DNA from: Proteobacteria bacterium UBA981
Lineage (GTDB): Bacteria; Pseudomonadota; Gammaproteobacteria; Ga0077536
Length of the DNA stretch: 64,000 nucleotides
Direction: 5' to 3'
NCBI GenBank assembly: GCA_002292285.1
Contig: DBBP01000027.1
Location: 171,300-235,299 of the forward strand
The notes beneath the pieces are model-generated. The model did not search any database and was not told the DNA's origin. It worked only from the letters and a program-made list of their open reading frames with translations. The position numbers and the translations under genes were made by a program. This document shows positions 34,088 to 42,973 of the stretch, piece by piece (the stretch's first letter is position 1; each line of letters begins with the position of its first letter).

Positions 34088-35396
34088 GAGCCTTCTGCAT
34101 CACGCTCTCGACGTCTTCGATGGTTTTCGGCGCCTCCTTGGTTAGCACTTCGTGGCCGGTTTCAGTCACCAGCACGTCGTCTTCGATGCGTATACCGATA
34201 TTCCACCACTGCTGTGGCAGGTCCTTCAGGCTAGCGGCGAAGTACAGGCCCGGCTCAACGGTCGTTACCATGCCCGGTTCGAACACGCGCCAGTCATCAG
34301 CAACCTTGTAGTCGCCCACGTCATGCACATCCATGCCGAGCCAATGTCCGGTTTTGTGCATGTAGTACGGCCGATAAGCCTCGGCGTCGATCAACTTGCG
34401 CAAGCGTCCCTTGAGTATGCCGAGATCGATTAAACCGCGAGTGATCACTTCAACTGCGGCATCGTGAGGCTCGTTCCAGCTGTTGCCCGTACGCACCTCG
34501 GCGATTGCTGCTGCCTGGGCCTCAAGCACCACGTCGTAAGCGAGCTTTTGCATTTCGCTGAACTCGCCACTGACCGGGAAAGTGCGCGTGACGTCGCTCG
34601 CATAACTATCGTATTCAGCACCGGCATCTATGAGCAGTAAATCACCATCTTTGAGCGTAGCGTCATTTTCGGTGTAGTGAAGGATGCAACTGTTGGCACC
34701 ACCGCCGACGATAGACGGATAGGCCGCTGAGCGTGCGCCGTTGTGCATAAAGCAATTCAGTATCTCGGCCTCAACCTGGTACTCACGCATGCCGGGACGA
34801 GTGATGGCCATGGCGCGCTGATGCGCTTCGGCCGCGATGCTCGCCGAACGTCGCATGGCTTTGAGCTCCTGACTGCTTTTGAACAGCCGCATCTCGTGGA
34901 GAATGTGTCCGAGCGAGACGAACTGATCTGGCGCGTGCACTCCCGTGCGACCCTTGCTGGTTACCCGATTGAGCCAACTGACCAGCCGCTGGTCGAAATC
35001 AGCGTAGCGACCCATGGTGTAGTAAATGCGTTCCTTGTTCTCCAGCAGGCCCGGCAGGATGTCGTCCATATCTGTAATCGGGAACGCGTCGTTGGCGCCG
35101 TACTCTTCGCACGCGCCCTCGAGCCCGGCGCGGCGACCGTGCCACGTCTCTGCTTCTGGATCTTTTTCACGACAGAAAAGGAGGTACTCACCTTGCGGTC
35201 GGCCCGGGACCAGAACCACGACCGATTCGGGCTCCGGGAAACCGCTCAGGTAGTAAAAGTCGCTATCCGGACGAAATGGGTAGTGAACATCCCGATTGCG
35301 AATGCGTTCAGGCGCATTCGGCTGAATAATGATGGCGCCCGAATCGACACTGTCCATCAGGCGTTTGCGACGCCGGGCGAATTCTCTCTTTTCCAT
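34077..35396 (-). CDS. pepP: Xaa-Pro aminopeptidase (aminopeptidase P)
   Basis: The 439-residue protein matches PepP in length. The C-terminal pita-bread domain keeps the two-metal ligands: LLIDAGAEYDSYASDVTRTFP (Asp pair), HKTGHWLGMDVHDVG (His), TVEPGLYF and GIRIEDDVLVT (Glu pair). It removes N-terminal residues next to proline. It lies in the conserved ygfB-pepP-ubiH-ubiI order, 14 bp after ygfB. Start at 35396 chosen because the protein opens with the usual EFARRRKRLM helix. Confidence 0.92.
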   Translation of the reverse strand: MEKREFARRRKRLMDSVDSGAIIIQPNAPERIRNRDVHYPFRPDSDFYYLSGFPEPESVVVLVPGRPQGEYLLFCREKDPEAETWHGRRAGLEGACEEYGANDAFPITDMDDILPGLLENKERIYYTMGRYADFDQRLVSWLNRVTSKGRTGVHAPDQFVSLGHILHEMRLFKSSQELKAMRRSASIAAEAHQRAMAITRPGMREYQVEAEILNCFMHNGARSAAYPSIVGGGANSCILHYTENDATLKDGDLLLIDAGAEYDSYASDVTRTFPVSGEFSEMQKLAYDVVLEAQAAAIAEVRTGNSWNEPHDAAVEVITRGLIDLGILKGRLRKLIDAEAYRPYYMHKTGHWLGMDVHDVGDYKVADDWRVFEPGMVTTVEPGLYFAASLKDLPQQWWNIGIRIEDDVLVTETGHEVLTKEAPKTIEDVESVMQKARAA

Positions 35397-35410
35397 GCTT
35401 CCGCGACTCG

Positions 35411-35974
35411 TTAGTTTAAGATTTGCGATGCGTCGCGCCCGAGGTCACGCGCTTCTTCACGAACAATCAGCACGCCCATACGGGCGAACTCTGTCAGTTC
35501 AAGCAGGGCTTGTTCGTCTTCCTGGTTGTCGTCGTCACCCAAAGCAATGCTGCCGAATCGCTCCAGGTCGCGCAGAAACCCCCGCGCATCTTCGCCGAGC
35601 TGGTTCAAATCAACAATGCCCGAAATGCCGAATCCGGACAGAAAACCCCGGCTCCAGGCGGCAAACTCACGCGCTTGGACACTCAAGTTGACGCCGTCGT
35701 CGGGCAACAACAGCGAAAAGCTGAGATCGTCGTCATCCAGACCAGCAACGGTGGCATCCACGAGTTCATCAAAGGTCTGTTGCGGCTCTGCGCTTCGGTA
35801 CGCTTCGACCTCTTCGCCGCCGCTAAGATGGATTAGCCAGCTATTCTGGTCGAACAGCGCTGGCCCGCTCAACGCGCCACACAACATGCCATGACACTCA
35901 GAGGCGCCAACGTCACAGCTGAGCGCTTGCAGCGTGGCCTGTAATTGCGCGTGAAATTCGCTACTTATGCGCAT
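35411..35974 (-). CDS. ygfB: YgfB/UPF0149 family protein
   Basis: The 187-residue protein has the UPF0149 features: an acidic, helical fold with ASECHGMLCGALSG near the N-terminus and WSRGFLSGFG in the middle. I chose the ATG at 35974 with AAGG about 7 nt upstream; the frame runs 95 codons further back, but that part is not protein-like and overlaps the promoter region of the divergent operon. It begins the ygfB-pepP-ubiH-ubiI operon. In Pseudomonas a YgfB protein affects antibiotic-resistance regulation; no role here is implied. Confidence 0.85.
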   Translation of the reverse strand: MRISSEFHAQLQATLQALSCDVGASECHGMLCGALSGPALFDQNSWLIHLSGGEEVEAYRSAEPQQTFDELVDATVAGLDDDDLSFSLLLPDDGVNLSVQAREFAAWSRGFLSGFGISGIVDLNQLGEDARGFLRDLERFGSIALGDDDNQEDEQALLELTEFARMGVLIVREEARDLGRDASQILN

Positions 35975-36142
35975 ATTCGCCTTCCGTCGATGTCTGACGG
36001 TGATTATCCCACGACCGCGTAGTAGTCTGAAGCGACTGCGCTTTGAGACACAGATCGCAGCGGCCACGGTTGACCGTCTGCGCCCTCGCACACTATATTG
36101 GTGAGTATCCTCCCTGCCCATGCGGAAAGCACTTTTTACACC

Positions 36143-36364
36143 ATGACCGAAGGCAACAAAGACCGCTTGGAACTGGCCACGCTTGAAGAGCGAGTCGACG
36201 AATTGATCAAGACTGTCGAAGGTCTTGCGAGCGAAAATCAGGCCCTGCGCAGCCAGCAAGCGACGCTGACTTCCGAGCGCGCTACTTTAATTGAAAAGAC
36301 CGAACAGGCGCGCAGCCGCGTTGAAGCGATGATAGCGCGTCTGAAAGCGATGGAGACGCGTTGA
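36143..36364 (+). CDS. TIGR02449-type small coiled-coil protein
   Basis: The 73-residue protein is almost entirely coiled coil: LEERVDELIKTVEGLASENQ and a second heptad segment RVEAMIARLKAM. This fits the TIGR02449 family found just upstream of zapA in gammaproteobacteria. The ATG at 36143 is preceded by only a weak ribosome binding site. The stop shares a base with the zapA start, so it is translationally coupled to zapA and probably acts in cell division, which is inference from context. Confidence 0.75.
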   Translation: MTEGNKDRLELATLEERVDELIKTVEGLASENQALRSQQATLTSERATLIEKTEQARSRVEAMIARLKAMETR

Positions 36365-36720
36365 TGAGCGACGACGTCAAGCCGATCACGGTTACTATCT
36401 TCGACAAAGAATATGTCGTCGGCTGCAAGGAAGATGAACGCGAAGCATTATTCGCGTCCGTGCAGTTTCTGAACAATAAAATGATTGAGCAGCGCGACAA
36501 TGGCAAAGTGATCGGCAGTGAACGTATTGCGGTGATGTCTGCGCTCAACATCTCGCATGAATATCTTGAGTACCGCCGCAATTACGAATCGATGACATCG
36601 GATATCGATGAAGGCATCGCCCGTATGCAGTCGAAAATCGCCGAAGCCTTGACCCGCGGCGCAGCCTTCGAGTTGACGAGCCCCACAGATGCCGAGGCGC
36701 TGAATAACGACGCCGCCTGA
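36364..36720 (+). CDS. zapA: Cell division protein ZapA
   Basis: The 118-residue protein has the ZapA fold: the N-terminal strand-rich head with ITVTIFDKEYVVGC, then a long helix (ERIAVMSALNISHEYLEYR) and a C-terminal coiled coil. ZapA bundles FtsZ filaments at midcell. The ATG at 36364 overlaps the stop of the upstream coiled-coil gene (TGATG). The 6S RNA gene follows directly, as in other gammaproteobacteria. Confidence 0.9.
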   Translation: MSDDVKPITVTIFDKEYVVGCKEDEREALFASVQFLNNKMIEQRDNGKVIGSERIAVMSALNISHEYLEYRRNYESMTSDIDEGIARMQSKIAEALTRGAAFELTSPTDAEALNNDAA

Positions 36721-36771
36721 ACTTACGAACAGGGGTTTTCTAAAGTTCGCGGAAAATTGTACGATAGCCCC

Positions 36772-36964
36772 AAGGTGTTCTCTGCCTTGTGCGCCCACTG
36801 ACCTCACAATCTTTGAGCCTATATTGCACAGCCCTGGAACTGATCAGCCGGCGATGTTGAGCATGTCCGTGTCATTGCGGAAAGCCTGATTCTCCTTGAG
36901 ACGTTCCACTCTTGAACCTCTGGTTCAAGATTACGGTCAGCGACGGCATCGTGGAGGACACCTT
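36772..36964 (+). ncRNA. ssrS: 6S RNA
   Basis: The ends AAGGTGTTCTC and GAGGACACCTT form the closing stem. Inside are the conserved CTCTGCCTTGTGCGC and CTTGAACCTCTGGTTCAAG with GTCAGCGACGGCATC near the 3' side, and a large internal bubble region, as in the gammaproteobacterial 6S RNA. The location immediately after zapA is the classical one. A -10-like TACGAT sits at 36760-36765. 6S RNA sequesters sigma-70 RNA polymerase in stationary phase. Confidence 0.9.
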
Positions 36965-36972
36965 ACTTTTTC

Positions 36973-36999
36973 TTTAGGCCCTGAAGTTCAGGGCCTAAA
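36973..36999 (+). terminator. Long hairpin after 6S RNA
   Basis: TTTAGGCCCTGAA and its exact reverse complement TTCAGGGCCTAAA are separated by a single G, giving a stem of about 12 bp with a tight loop. It starts 9 nt after the 6S 3' end. The following T run is weak (AGTTTG), but position and stem strength fit a processing or termination signal. Confidence 0.65.
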
Positions 37000-37034
37000 A
37001 GTTTGCCTGCGCGAAACGCGCCTTCAGCGCGTCG

Positions 37035-37178
37035 ATGAATATCACAAACCCGCCTCTGTCGTTTCGAAACTGCACAGTGCGCATAGGCACGCTGTTCATC
37101 ACTGTCGCCGCGCTATGCGATTCGGCGCACGCATTCACACCGCATGACACAAAGATCTGGACGCGTGACGATCGATAG
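37035..37178 (+). CDS. Possible 47-residue exported peptide or gene remnant
   Basis: From the ATG at 37035 a frame encodes 47 residues with a signal-peptide-like profile: polar start, a positive residue, hydrophobic core RIGTLFITVAALC, and a cleavage-like site SAHA-FT. It lacks a clear ribosome binding site. It may be the start of a larger gene lost before the FecR gene, or chance. In many relatives a 5-formyltetrahydrofolate cyclo-ligase gene follows 6S RNA; it is absent here. The rest of 37179-37422 shows nothing. Confidence 0.25.
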   Translation: MNITNPPLSFRNCTVRIGTLFITVAALCDSAHAFTPHDTKIWTRDDR

Positions 37179-37422
37179 AGACGATCCTTGCGACTTCGCG
37201 TTAGCTTGAAGCCAGAAGGGGGCGCTGGCTGTGTGAGCGTAGTCGATCGGTTAAGTCCGGGTCCGGGTGGGCGAGGGTCGCAAAGATTCACCGAGCCTGT
37301 TACGCAAAACCGAGAAGTGCGCGGTCACGATGGCGGGCGGAAGCTGCCCTGCCCACAGCGTGGAACTATTCCGCGTACAAACGCACAAAGGATACACATT
37401 TGATTGCGAGGGCACCGTACCT

Positions 37423-38040
37423 ATGATCTCCCGCCGAAGTTTCGTCCGGACCGCGTTGGCATACCCTTTCCTCTCCTACGCAACCTCAGCGTGGGGTGCG
37501 GGCAATATTCAAAAAGTCAGCGGCGCTGTTTATGTCAACGACCAACGCATCAGTCCATCCGCTGAGATTCGCGCGGGCGACTCTATCGTGGTGTCACACG
37601 ACGGCGAACTCGAATTTGTCCTCGGCGAGGATGCCTATCGGCTGGGCCCGCGAAGCGTGCTGACATTAGAGCGAGCGGGTGGTGGTGCAGTTAGTGCGCT
37701 GCGCTTGTTAACCGGTGCAATTCTTGGCGTTTTCGGACGTCGTCATCAACGGCTGCCAGTGCATACCGCATTTGCGACGATTGGTATTCGCGGCACCGGC
37801 GTGTTCGTCTCCACCACCCCTAGCCAACTGTATACCTGCACCTGCTACGGCACGACCGATCTGTTAGCAGGGGCGCACAATGAAGTGTTCTCCGCCACTC
37901 ATCACAACGCGCACATTGTCGACCGGCACGGTGACGGCACGATGACTGTGAAAGCCTCCAGCATGCAGGGGCACGATGATGAGCAACTACGCCGGCTGGA
38001 AGCGTATGTAGGGAGGCGTCCTCTGTTTGATCACACCTAG
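37423..38040 (+). CDS. Stand-alone FecR-domain protein with Tat-like signal
   Basis: The 205-residue protein begins MISRRSFVRTALAYPF, a twin-arginine-type signal with cleavage near ATSAWGA. A FecR-type beta-rich domain follows (IRAGDSIVVSHDGELEFVLGEDAYRLGPRSVL...). Near the end is a Cys pair in YTCTCYGTTDL and several His residues. There is no FecI sigma factor or TonB receptor nearby, so it does not look like an iron-signalling anti-sigma protein; such stand-alone FecR proteins are periplasmic with unknown role. Start chosen at the ATG with GAGGG about 10 nt upstream; the open frame extends further but is not protein-like. Confidence 0.7.
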   Translation: MISRRSFVRTALAYPFLSYATSAWGAGNIQKVSGAVYVNDQRISPSAEIRAGDSIVVSHDGELEFVLGEDAYRLGPRSVLTLERAGGGAVSALRLLTGAILGVFGRRHQRLPVHTAFATIGIRGTGVFVSTTPSQLYTCTCYGTTDLLAGAHNEVFSATHHNAHIVDRHGDGTMTVKASSMQGHDDEQLRRLEAYVGRRPLFDHT

Positions 38041-38184
38041 CAGGGTATTGAAAAACTACTGCGGCGCCCGTCTACCGCGTCGCGTGCTCGCTCTCTCCTC
38101 GCCTATCTTGATGATATGTCTTGTCGTTCGCTGCGCGGCGCCTTGTAGCCGGGTATCCTCGCCACGTTTTTCAACACCCCGCTG
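38040..38184. repeat. Composite intergenic repeat with terminal inverted repeats
   Basis: AGCAGGGTATTGAAAAAC at the left and the reverse complement of AGCGGGGTGTTGAAAAAC at the right bracket about 145 bp (16 of 18 positions match). The right half is a second copy, inverted, of the repeat at 29886-29957. A partial direct repeat, AACTACTGCGGC, recurs at 38053 and 38204. No reading frame is present. The form suggests a MITE or BIME-like non-coding element. Positions 38185-38398 hold the partial repeat and the ppc upstream region and nothing else I can identify. Confidence 0.6.
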
Positions 38185-38398
38185 CGCATTCGCTATATAG
38201 AACTACTGCGGCACCGGGCGGCATGCGTCGCGTGTTTGCTGCGTTTTTGGATAGCCTGCGATGAAAAGTCGTACGCCCGCAATTCACGCACAGACGGCTT
38301 CCGTTGCTGATTGACAACCGACCTCTTTGCTCGAAAGATGAGGCTTGGTCACGACAATCTGGCTAAACCATCAGGAGTCCTGTGTGAAGGGCGAAAAC

Positions 38399-41188
38399 AT
38401 GGGCAAGACGACTGATGCCCCAAGCCGCTCAAATGCGGCGAAAGATGAACCGCTCATAGAAGATATCCGCATGCTTGGGCGTATCCTCGGAGACGTCATC
38501 CGCAACCACGACGGAAAAGATGCTTTCGAATTAATTGAGCGCGTACGCAAACTCTCGGTCGCCTATCGTTTAAAGGCGGATAAAACAGCTGGACGCCTCC
38601 TCGACCGCATGCTCAAGAATCTGAGCGCAGATCAAACTGTGTCGGTCATTCGGGCGTTCAGCTATTTCTCCCATCTGGCCAATATCGCCGAAGATCAGCA
38701 TCATGCGCGGCGACGGCACCTGCACGAACGCGCAGGCGATTTGCAGGAGGGTTCCTTAGCCCTCGCCTTCAAACGTCTGCATGGTGCCGGACACAACTCT
38801 GGCGACATCGCGGCGCTGCTGCAAAACGCCTACATCTCTCCCGTGTTAACTGCCCATCCGACCGAAGTTCAGCGCAAAAGTATTCTCGATGCTGAGCGGG
38901 CGATTGCCGATCTGTTGGAATCCCGTGACGCTCTGGCAGGTAAGGCACAGCGAGACGACAACGAAGCGCTCATACGTGCTCGCATCACGCAGCTATGGCA
39001 GACCCGGTTGTTGCGCACCAAGAAGCTCGCCGTAAGCGACGAAATCGCAAACGCGCTGTCGTTTTATCCGGCCGCATTTCTGCGCGAAATTCCGCGCCTT
39101 TATCGCGATGTAGAGCAAGCCCTGGATGGGCATGACGTCGCGCCGTTCTTGCGCATGGGTCATTGGATGGGCGGCGACCGCGATGGGAATCCGAATGTGA
39201 CAGCGGCGACGCTGCGCGAGGCACTCGCCCGTCAGAGCGAAGTAGCGCTTCGTCACTACCTTGACCAGGTTCACGAACTTGGCGCCGAATTGTCGATTTC
39301 CAGCGGCTTGGCGCCGGTAACGTCAGACATGACCGCGCTCGCAGAGCGTTCGCCGGACGACAATGCCCACCGCCATGACGAGCCTTATCGGCGTGCACTG
39401 ATCGGGATTTATGCACGTCTCGCGGCGACGCTCACTTTGCTGACCGGAACTAAAGCGCCGCGCACAGCGGTGGAACCGCAGCTGGCCTACACCCATGCGG
39501 CTGAATTCGATGGTGATTTGGAAGTTATCTCCAGATCGCTGGACTCACATCACGCTAGCGCCCTTATCACGCCCCGCCTGGCGCCATTGCGCCGTGCGGT
39601 GCAGGTGTTTGGTTTTCATCTGGCAACGCTCGATCTGCGGCAAAGTTCGGATAAGCATGCCGCCGTAGTTGCTGAATTATTGAAGTTCGCACAGATTGAC
39701 GGCGACTACCTCGCGCTTCCGGAACAGGCCAGGGTTGAGTGTCTGTTAGCGCTGTTGAATGACGCCCGCACCCTGCGTGTTCATGCCGCCAATTATTCCA
39801 GCCTGGTCGTTGATGAGTTAGCAATTTTCGAAGCTGCGCTCGAGGCACGCAGGCGCTACGGCGACAACGCGATTCGTCACTACATTATTAGTCACAGCGA
39901 AGAAGTCAGCGATCTGCTTGAAGTGTTGTTACTACAGAAGGAAGTTGGCCTGCTGCGCGGCACACTTGCGCAGGAGGCAGTCTGCGACCTGATTGTGGTA
40001 CCACTATTCGAAACCATCGCGGACCTGCGCCGAGCAGCGTCAATCATGCGCAACTTTTATGCGCTCCCCGGCGTGCTCACAATGATTCAGCGCAGCGGTG
40101 CCGAGCAGGAAATCATGCTCGGCTACAGTGACAGCAACAAGGACGGCGGCTTTTTTACCAGTAACTGGGAGCTCTACCGCGCCGAGGTCGATCTGGTGGA
40201 ACTATTTGAGCCGCTGGCAGCGTCGCACGGCATGACGCTGCGCCTATTCCATGGCCGGGGCGGCACTGTTGGCCGCGGTGGTGGCCCGAGCTACCAGGCC
40301 ATCCTGGCGCAACCGTCGGGTACGGTTAAGGGTCAGATTCGCCTGACCGAACAAGGTGAGGTGATCAGCGCGAAGTATGCTCATCCCGATATCGCGCGCC
40401 GCAATCTGGAAACGCTCGTCGCTGCCACCATCGAGGCGACGCTGTTGCATGAGACCAAACAGGTGCCATCTGCATTCCTTGATGCCGCAGCGGTGATCAG
40501 TGCAGCAAGCATGGCTGCGTACCGCCAGCTCGTTTATGACAACGAGCGTTTTAGCGAATACTTCGCCACCACGACGCCGATCCGCGAGATTGCCGAACTC
40601 AACCTCGGCTCGCGCCCGGCGGCACGTAAGGCGACGCTGGAAATCGCCGATCTACGTGCGATTCCCTGGGGGTTTTCGTGGGGTCAGAGTCGCGTCGTGC
40701 TACCAGGTTGGTACGGATTTGGCAGTGCGATCGAATCGTGGCTTGACGAGGGTGCGGGTGAGCGCGACCAGCGGCTCGCACTGCTACATCGTATGGAACA
40801 GGAATGGCCCTTCTTCCGCACACTACTCTCGAATCTCGACATGGTGCTGGCCAAGGCCGACCTCAGTATCGCTGCACGCTATGTCGAACTCGCGGGCAGC
40901 AGTCATCATGCGCAAAGCATCTTCGCGACTATCAACGAAGAATGGCAGCGCACCAACGCCGCCCTGGCGATGATCACCGGAGAGACTCAGCGGCTTGCAT
41001 CCAACCCAGCGCTCGCGCGTTCCATCGAGCATCGTTTCCCCTATCTCGATCCGTTGAATCACCTGCAGGCAGAACTCCTGCGCCGCTATCGCGAGGACAG
41101 TGCATCGGAACGTGAAATCGAGCGACTGCGCCTGGGGATTCATCTGTCCATCAATGGCATCGCCGCAGGGTTGCGCAATACAGGCTGA
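38399..41188 (+). CDS. ppc: Phosphoenolpyruvate carboxylase
   Basis: The 929-residue protein matches Ppc in length and motifs: VLTAHPTEVQRKS with the catalytic His, GGDRDGNPNV, MLGYSDSNKDGG, and FHGRGGTVGRGGGPSY. It ends in LRNTG, close to the canonical QNTG. It carboxylates phosphoenolpyruvate to oxaloacetate to refill the TCA cycle. I chose the ATG at 38399 (AAGGG 8 nt upstream); a GTG at 38384 with AGGAG upstream is a real alternative. It is a single gene. Confidence 0.95.
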   Translation: MGKTTDAPSRSNAAKDEPLIEDIRMLGRILGDVIRNHDGKDAFELIERVRKLSVAYRLKADKTAGRLLDRMLKNLSADQTVSVIRAFSYFSHLANIAEDQHHARRRHLHERAGDLQEGSLALAFKRLHGAGHNSGDIAALLQNAYISPVLTAHPTEVQRKSILDAERAIADLLESRDALAGKAQRDDNEALIRARITQLWQTRLLRTKKLAVSDEIANALSFYPAAFLREIPRLYRDVEQALDGHDVAPFLRMGHWMGGDRDGNPNVTAATLREALARQSEVALRHYLDQVHELGAELSISSGLAPVTSDMTALAERSPDDNAHRHDEPYRRALIGIYARLAATLTLLTGTKAPRTAVEPQLAYTHAAEFDGDLEVISRSLDSHHASALITPRLAPLRRAVQVFGFHLATLDLRQSSDKHAAVVAELLKFAQIDGDYLALPEQARVECLLALLNDARTLRVHAANYSSLVVDELAIFEAALEARRRYGDNAIRHYIISHSEEVSDLLEVLLLQKEVGLLRGTLAQEAVCDLIVVPLFETIADLRRAASIMRNFYALPGVLTMIQRSGAEQEIMLGYSDSNKDGGFFTSNWELYRAEVDLVELFEPLAASHGMTLRLFHGRGGTVGRGGGPSYQAILAQPSGTVKGQIRLTEQGEVISAKYAHPDIARRNLETLVAATIEATLLHETKQVPSAFLDAAAVISAASMAAYRQLVYDNERFSEYFATTTPIREIAELNLGSRPAARKATLEIADLRAIPWGFSWGQSRVVLPGWYGFGSAIESWLDEGAGERDQRLALLHRMEQEWPFFRTLLSNLDMVLAKADLSIAARYVELAGSSHHAQSIFATINEEWQRTNAALAMITGETQRLASNPALARSIEHRFPYLDPLNHLQAELLRRYREDSASEREIERLRLGIHLSINGIAAGLRNTG

Positions 41189-41461
41189 TGACGGTCTGCT
41201 CGATCCCGACAAAGCGACGATTTGGGGGGGTCCTTAGTCGCGTATCCGACCCTTCGCCCCGACCAATTTGGTCCGAACATTACAACTGGATGTCGCCGTG
41301 ATCCGATCCTTGCGTAATTGCTGAACGATCCAAGTCTGACGCGAGAATAAGGTGCTGTCCGCGGGGGGGCGCAACGCTTCGTAGTCAAACGCTACGCAGG
41401 CGGCTTCCGTCAACCTGCTCCGGTCCAATAAGCTCGGTAGCGCCGAATCCGAACCCGCGAT

Positions 41462-41920
41462 TTAAAGTTTTAACTCGGACACGTCGTGCCCTGCGTCGGC
41501 ACAGGCCTTCACAATCAGTTCTCGGTTTGTACCGTTGCTTTCGGATAATGCCCAGAGTGTCGCCGCGCGCTTCCCGGTGCGGCAAAACCCCAGCACCGGT
41601 CCGGGTATTTCGCTCCGTGCCGCGATGAAGTCTGCAACGTCTGCAGGCGCAAGCTTGCCCGGGATCACGGGCACGTGCCGATATTCAAGACCAGCCACCG
41701 ATGCTGCTTCTCTAATCGCCTCAGAAGACGGTTGATCGGCAGTTTCGTCGTCCGGGCGATTATTGATAATTGATTTGAAACCCTGCCGCGCGAGCTCCGC
41801 GAAATCGGCTAGCCACACTTGCGGCGATACCGAAAAGTTGTCGTTCAATTTCTTGATTTCCACCCGTCTTAGCTCCTGAATAAATGTTTCATGTGTTGTT
41901 ACTTTGTCGTACGCGATCAT
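41462..41920 (-). CDS. TIGR01244/DUF442 phosphatase-like sulfur protein
   Basis: The 152-residue protein is of the TIGR01244 (DUF442) family, related to dual-specificity phosphatases. The active-site loop is FCRTGKRAA with Cys in a CX4R layout. In sulfur-oxidising operons this domain is paired with, or fused to, a Blh-type metallo-beta-lactamase protein and is thought to handle persulfide or thiol substrates. It overlaps the dioxygenase gene by 4 bp (ATGA). A GTG at 41863 with GGAG upstream gives the more typical start (EIKKLNDNFSVSPQ), so the first 19 residues are doubtful. Confidence 0.8.
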   Translation of the reverse strand: MIAYDKVTTHETFIQELRRVEIKKLNDNFSVSPQVWLADFAELARQGFKSIINNRPDDETADQPSSEAIREAASVAGLEYRHVPVIPGKLAPADVADFIAARSEIPGPVLGFCRTGKRAATLWALSESNGTNRELIVKACADAGHDVSELKL

Positions 41921-42798
41921 GAGTGCGGCAGCGCACTATTCTTATTACCGCCAAGCGCATTCATCGGAAGCTTCAAGTAAGTTGCGCCGTTCGCTTCGGG
42001 TTCGGGGAATGTGCCAGCGCGAATGTTGACCTGTAGTGCCGGCAGGATGAGTGCAGGTGCGTCCAATCCCGCATCTTTACTTTTTCGGAATGCGACATAC
42101 GCGTCTTTGGTCGTGTGCTGATTTATTTGTATGTTGTTGCGTTTCTGTTCTTCAACAGTTGTTGCATAGGCAAGCGGACGATTGTTAGGCATATAGTCGT
42201 GGCACATGAACAATCGTGTTTCGTTCGGCATCTCGTACAGCCGCATAATCGAATCGTAAAGGTCAGCAGCTGAGCCGCCCGGAAAGTCGCAGCGGGCAGA
42301 ACCGTAATCGGGCATAAACAAGGTGTCGCCGACAAACACCGCGTCGCCGATTTTCCATGCCATGTGCGCTGGGGTGTGTCCAGGGGTATGCAGGGCCTCG
42401 ACTTTCAGATCACCGAAGCCGAGCTGGTCGCCTGCGTCACTCAGTACATCGAACTGACTACCGTCGACCGCAAACTGCGGGTCAAGATTATAGATATCGC
42501 GAAATGTGGCCTGGATTTTTCCGACGCCGGCACCGGTCACGCTTTTGGCACCGAAGCGCTCGCGAAAAAATGGCAGGGCAGTGATGTGGTCCGCATGCAC
42601 GTGCGTATCAATTACGTAGGGGACATCCAGTTCGTGTTCCTGAATGTAGCGGGCGATAGTCTCAGCAGAATGCCAGGACGTTCGCCCGCTACGAGGTTCG
42701 TAGTCGAGCACAGGATCGATAACGATACCGCTGTGCCCGTCATGGACGACGTAGGACAGCGTAAAGGTCGCGGGGTCGAAAAAGTGTTGAATATTCAT
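41917..42798 (-). CDS. blh: Blh-type metallo-beta-lactamase persulfide dioxygenase
   Basis: The 293-residue protein is a metallo-beta-lactamase-fold enzyme of the Blh/ETHE1-like persulfide dioxygenase group: THVHADH near residue 65, HTPGHTPAHM, VGDTLFMPDYGSARCDFPGGSA, and MCHDY for the remaining ligands. It would oxidise glutathione persulfide to sulfite. It is the first gene after a sigma-54 promoter at 42835-42850 and is translationally coupled to the DUF442 gene. No sulfide:quinone reductase is in the window, so the persulfide source is elsewhere. Complete. Confidence 0.8.
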   Translation of the reverse strand: MNIQHFFDPATFTLSYVVHDGHSGIVIDPVLDYEPRSGRTSWHSAETIARYIQEHELDVPYVIDTHVHADHITALPFFRERFGAKSVTGAGVGKIQATFRDIYNLDPQFAVDGSQFDVLSDAGDQLGFGDLKVEALHTPGHTPAHMAWKIGDAVFVGDTLFMPDYGSARCDFPGGSAADLYDSIMRLYEMPNETRLFMCHDYMPNNRPLAYATTVEEQKRNNIQINQHTTKDAYVAFRKSKDAGLDAPALILPALQVNIRAGTFPEPEANGATYLKLPMNALGGNKNSALPHS

Positions 42799-42834
42799 TT
42801 CAATGTATTCCAGTGTCGCGCTGCTGAAATACGT

Positions 42835-42850
42835 TGCACAACGTATGCCA
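42835..42850 (-). promoter_or_regulatory. Sigma-54 promoter of the dioxygenase operon
   Basis: Read on the minus strand the sequence is TGGCATACGTTGTGCA, matching TGGCAY-N7-TGCA with GG and GC 12 bp apart. The predicted start is near 42824, about 26 nt upstream of the ATG at 42798. A perfect palindrome lies upstream at 42912-42927. Confidence 0.8.
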
Positions 42851-42911
42851 GATTTAATGGCAGCGTTTTTCCCCGAAATTCCGCGGACCAGAGCGCCCGA
42901 CGCGCTTGTTT

Positions 42912-42927
42912 CGTTTCATATGAAACG
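42912..42927. promoter_or_regulatory. Activator palindrome upstream of the dioxygenase operon
   Basis: CGTTTCATATGAAACG is a perfect 16-bp palindrome, centre 42919.5, about 83 bp upstream of the -12 GC of the promoter at 42835-42850. Related half-sites (TTTCA, TGAAAC, TTGAAAC) continue through 42936-42960, just before the regulator gene start, which suggests autoregulation. Confidence 0.7.
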
Positions 42928-42973
42928 TCTTTATGATTTCAACGATTGAAACATTGAAACACTAGAGCTGCGT

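Noticed and set aside
35975..36259. A 95-codon upstream extension of ygfB
   Set aside because: It overlaps the start of the divergent coiled-coil gene, is not family-like, and the ATG at 35974 has a clear ribosome binding site.
41224..41371. Two further G7 runs (about 41224 and 41365) as contingency tracts
   Set aside because: They lie in non-coding sequence between ppc and the DUF442 gene with no gene to switch.
41200..41461. A gene in the ppc/DUF442 gap
   Set aside because: Short frames there have no ribosome binding site or recognisable product.
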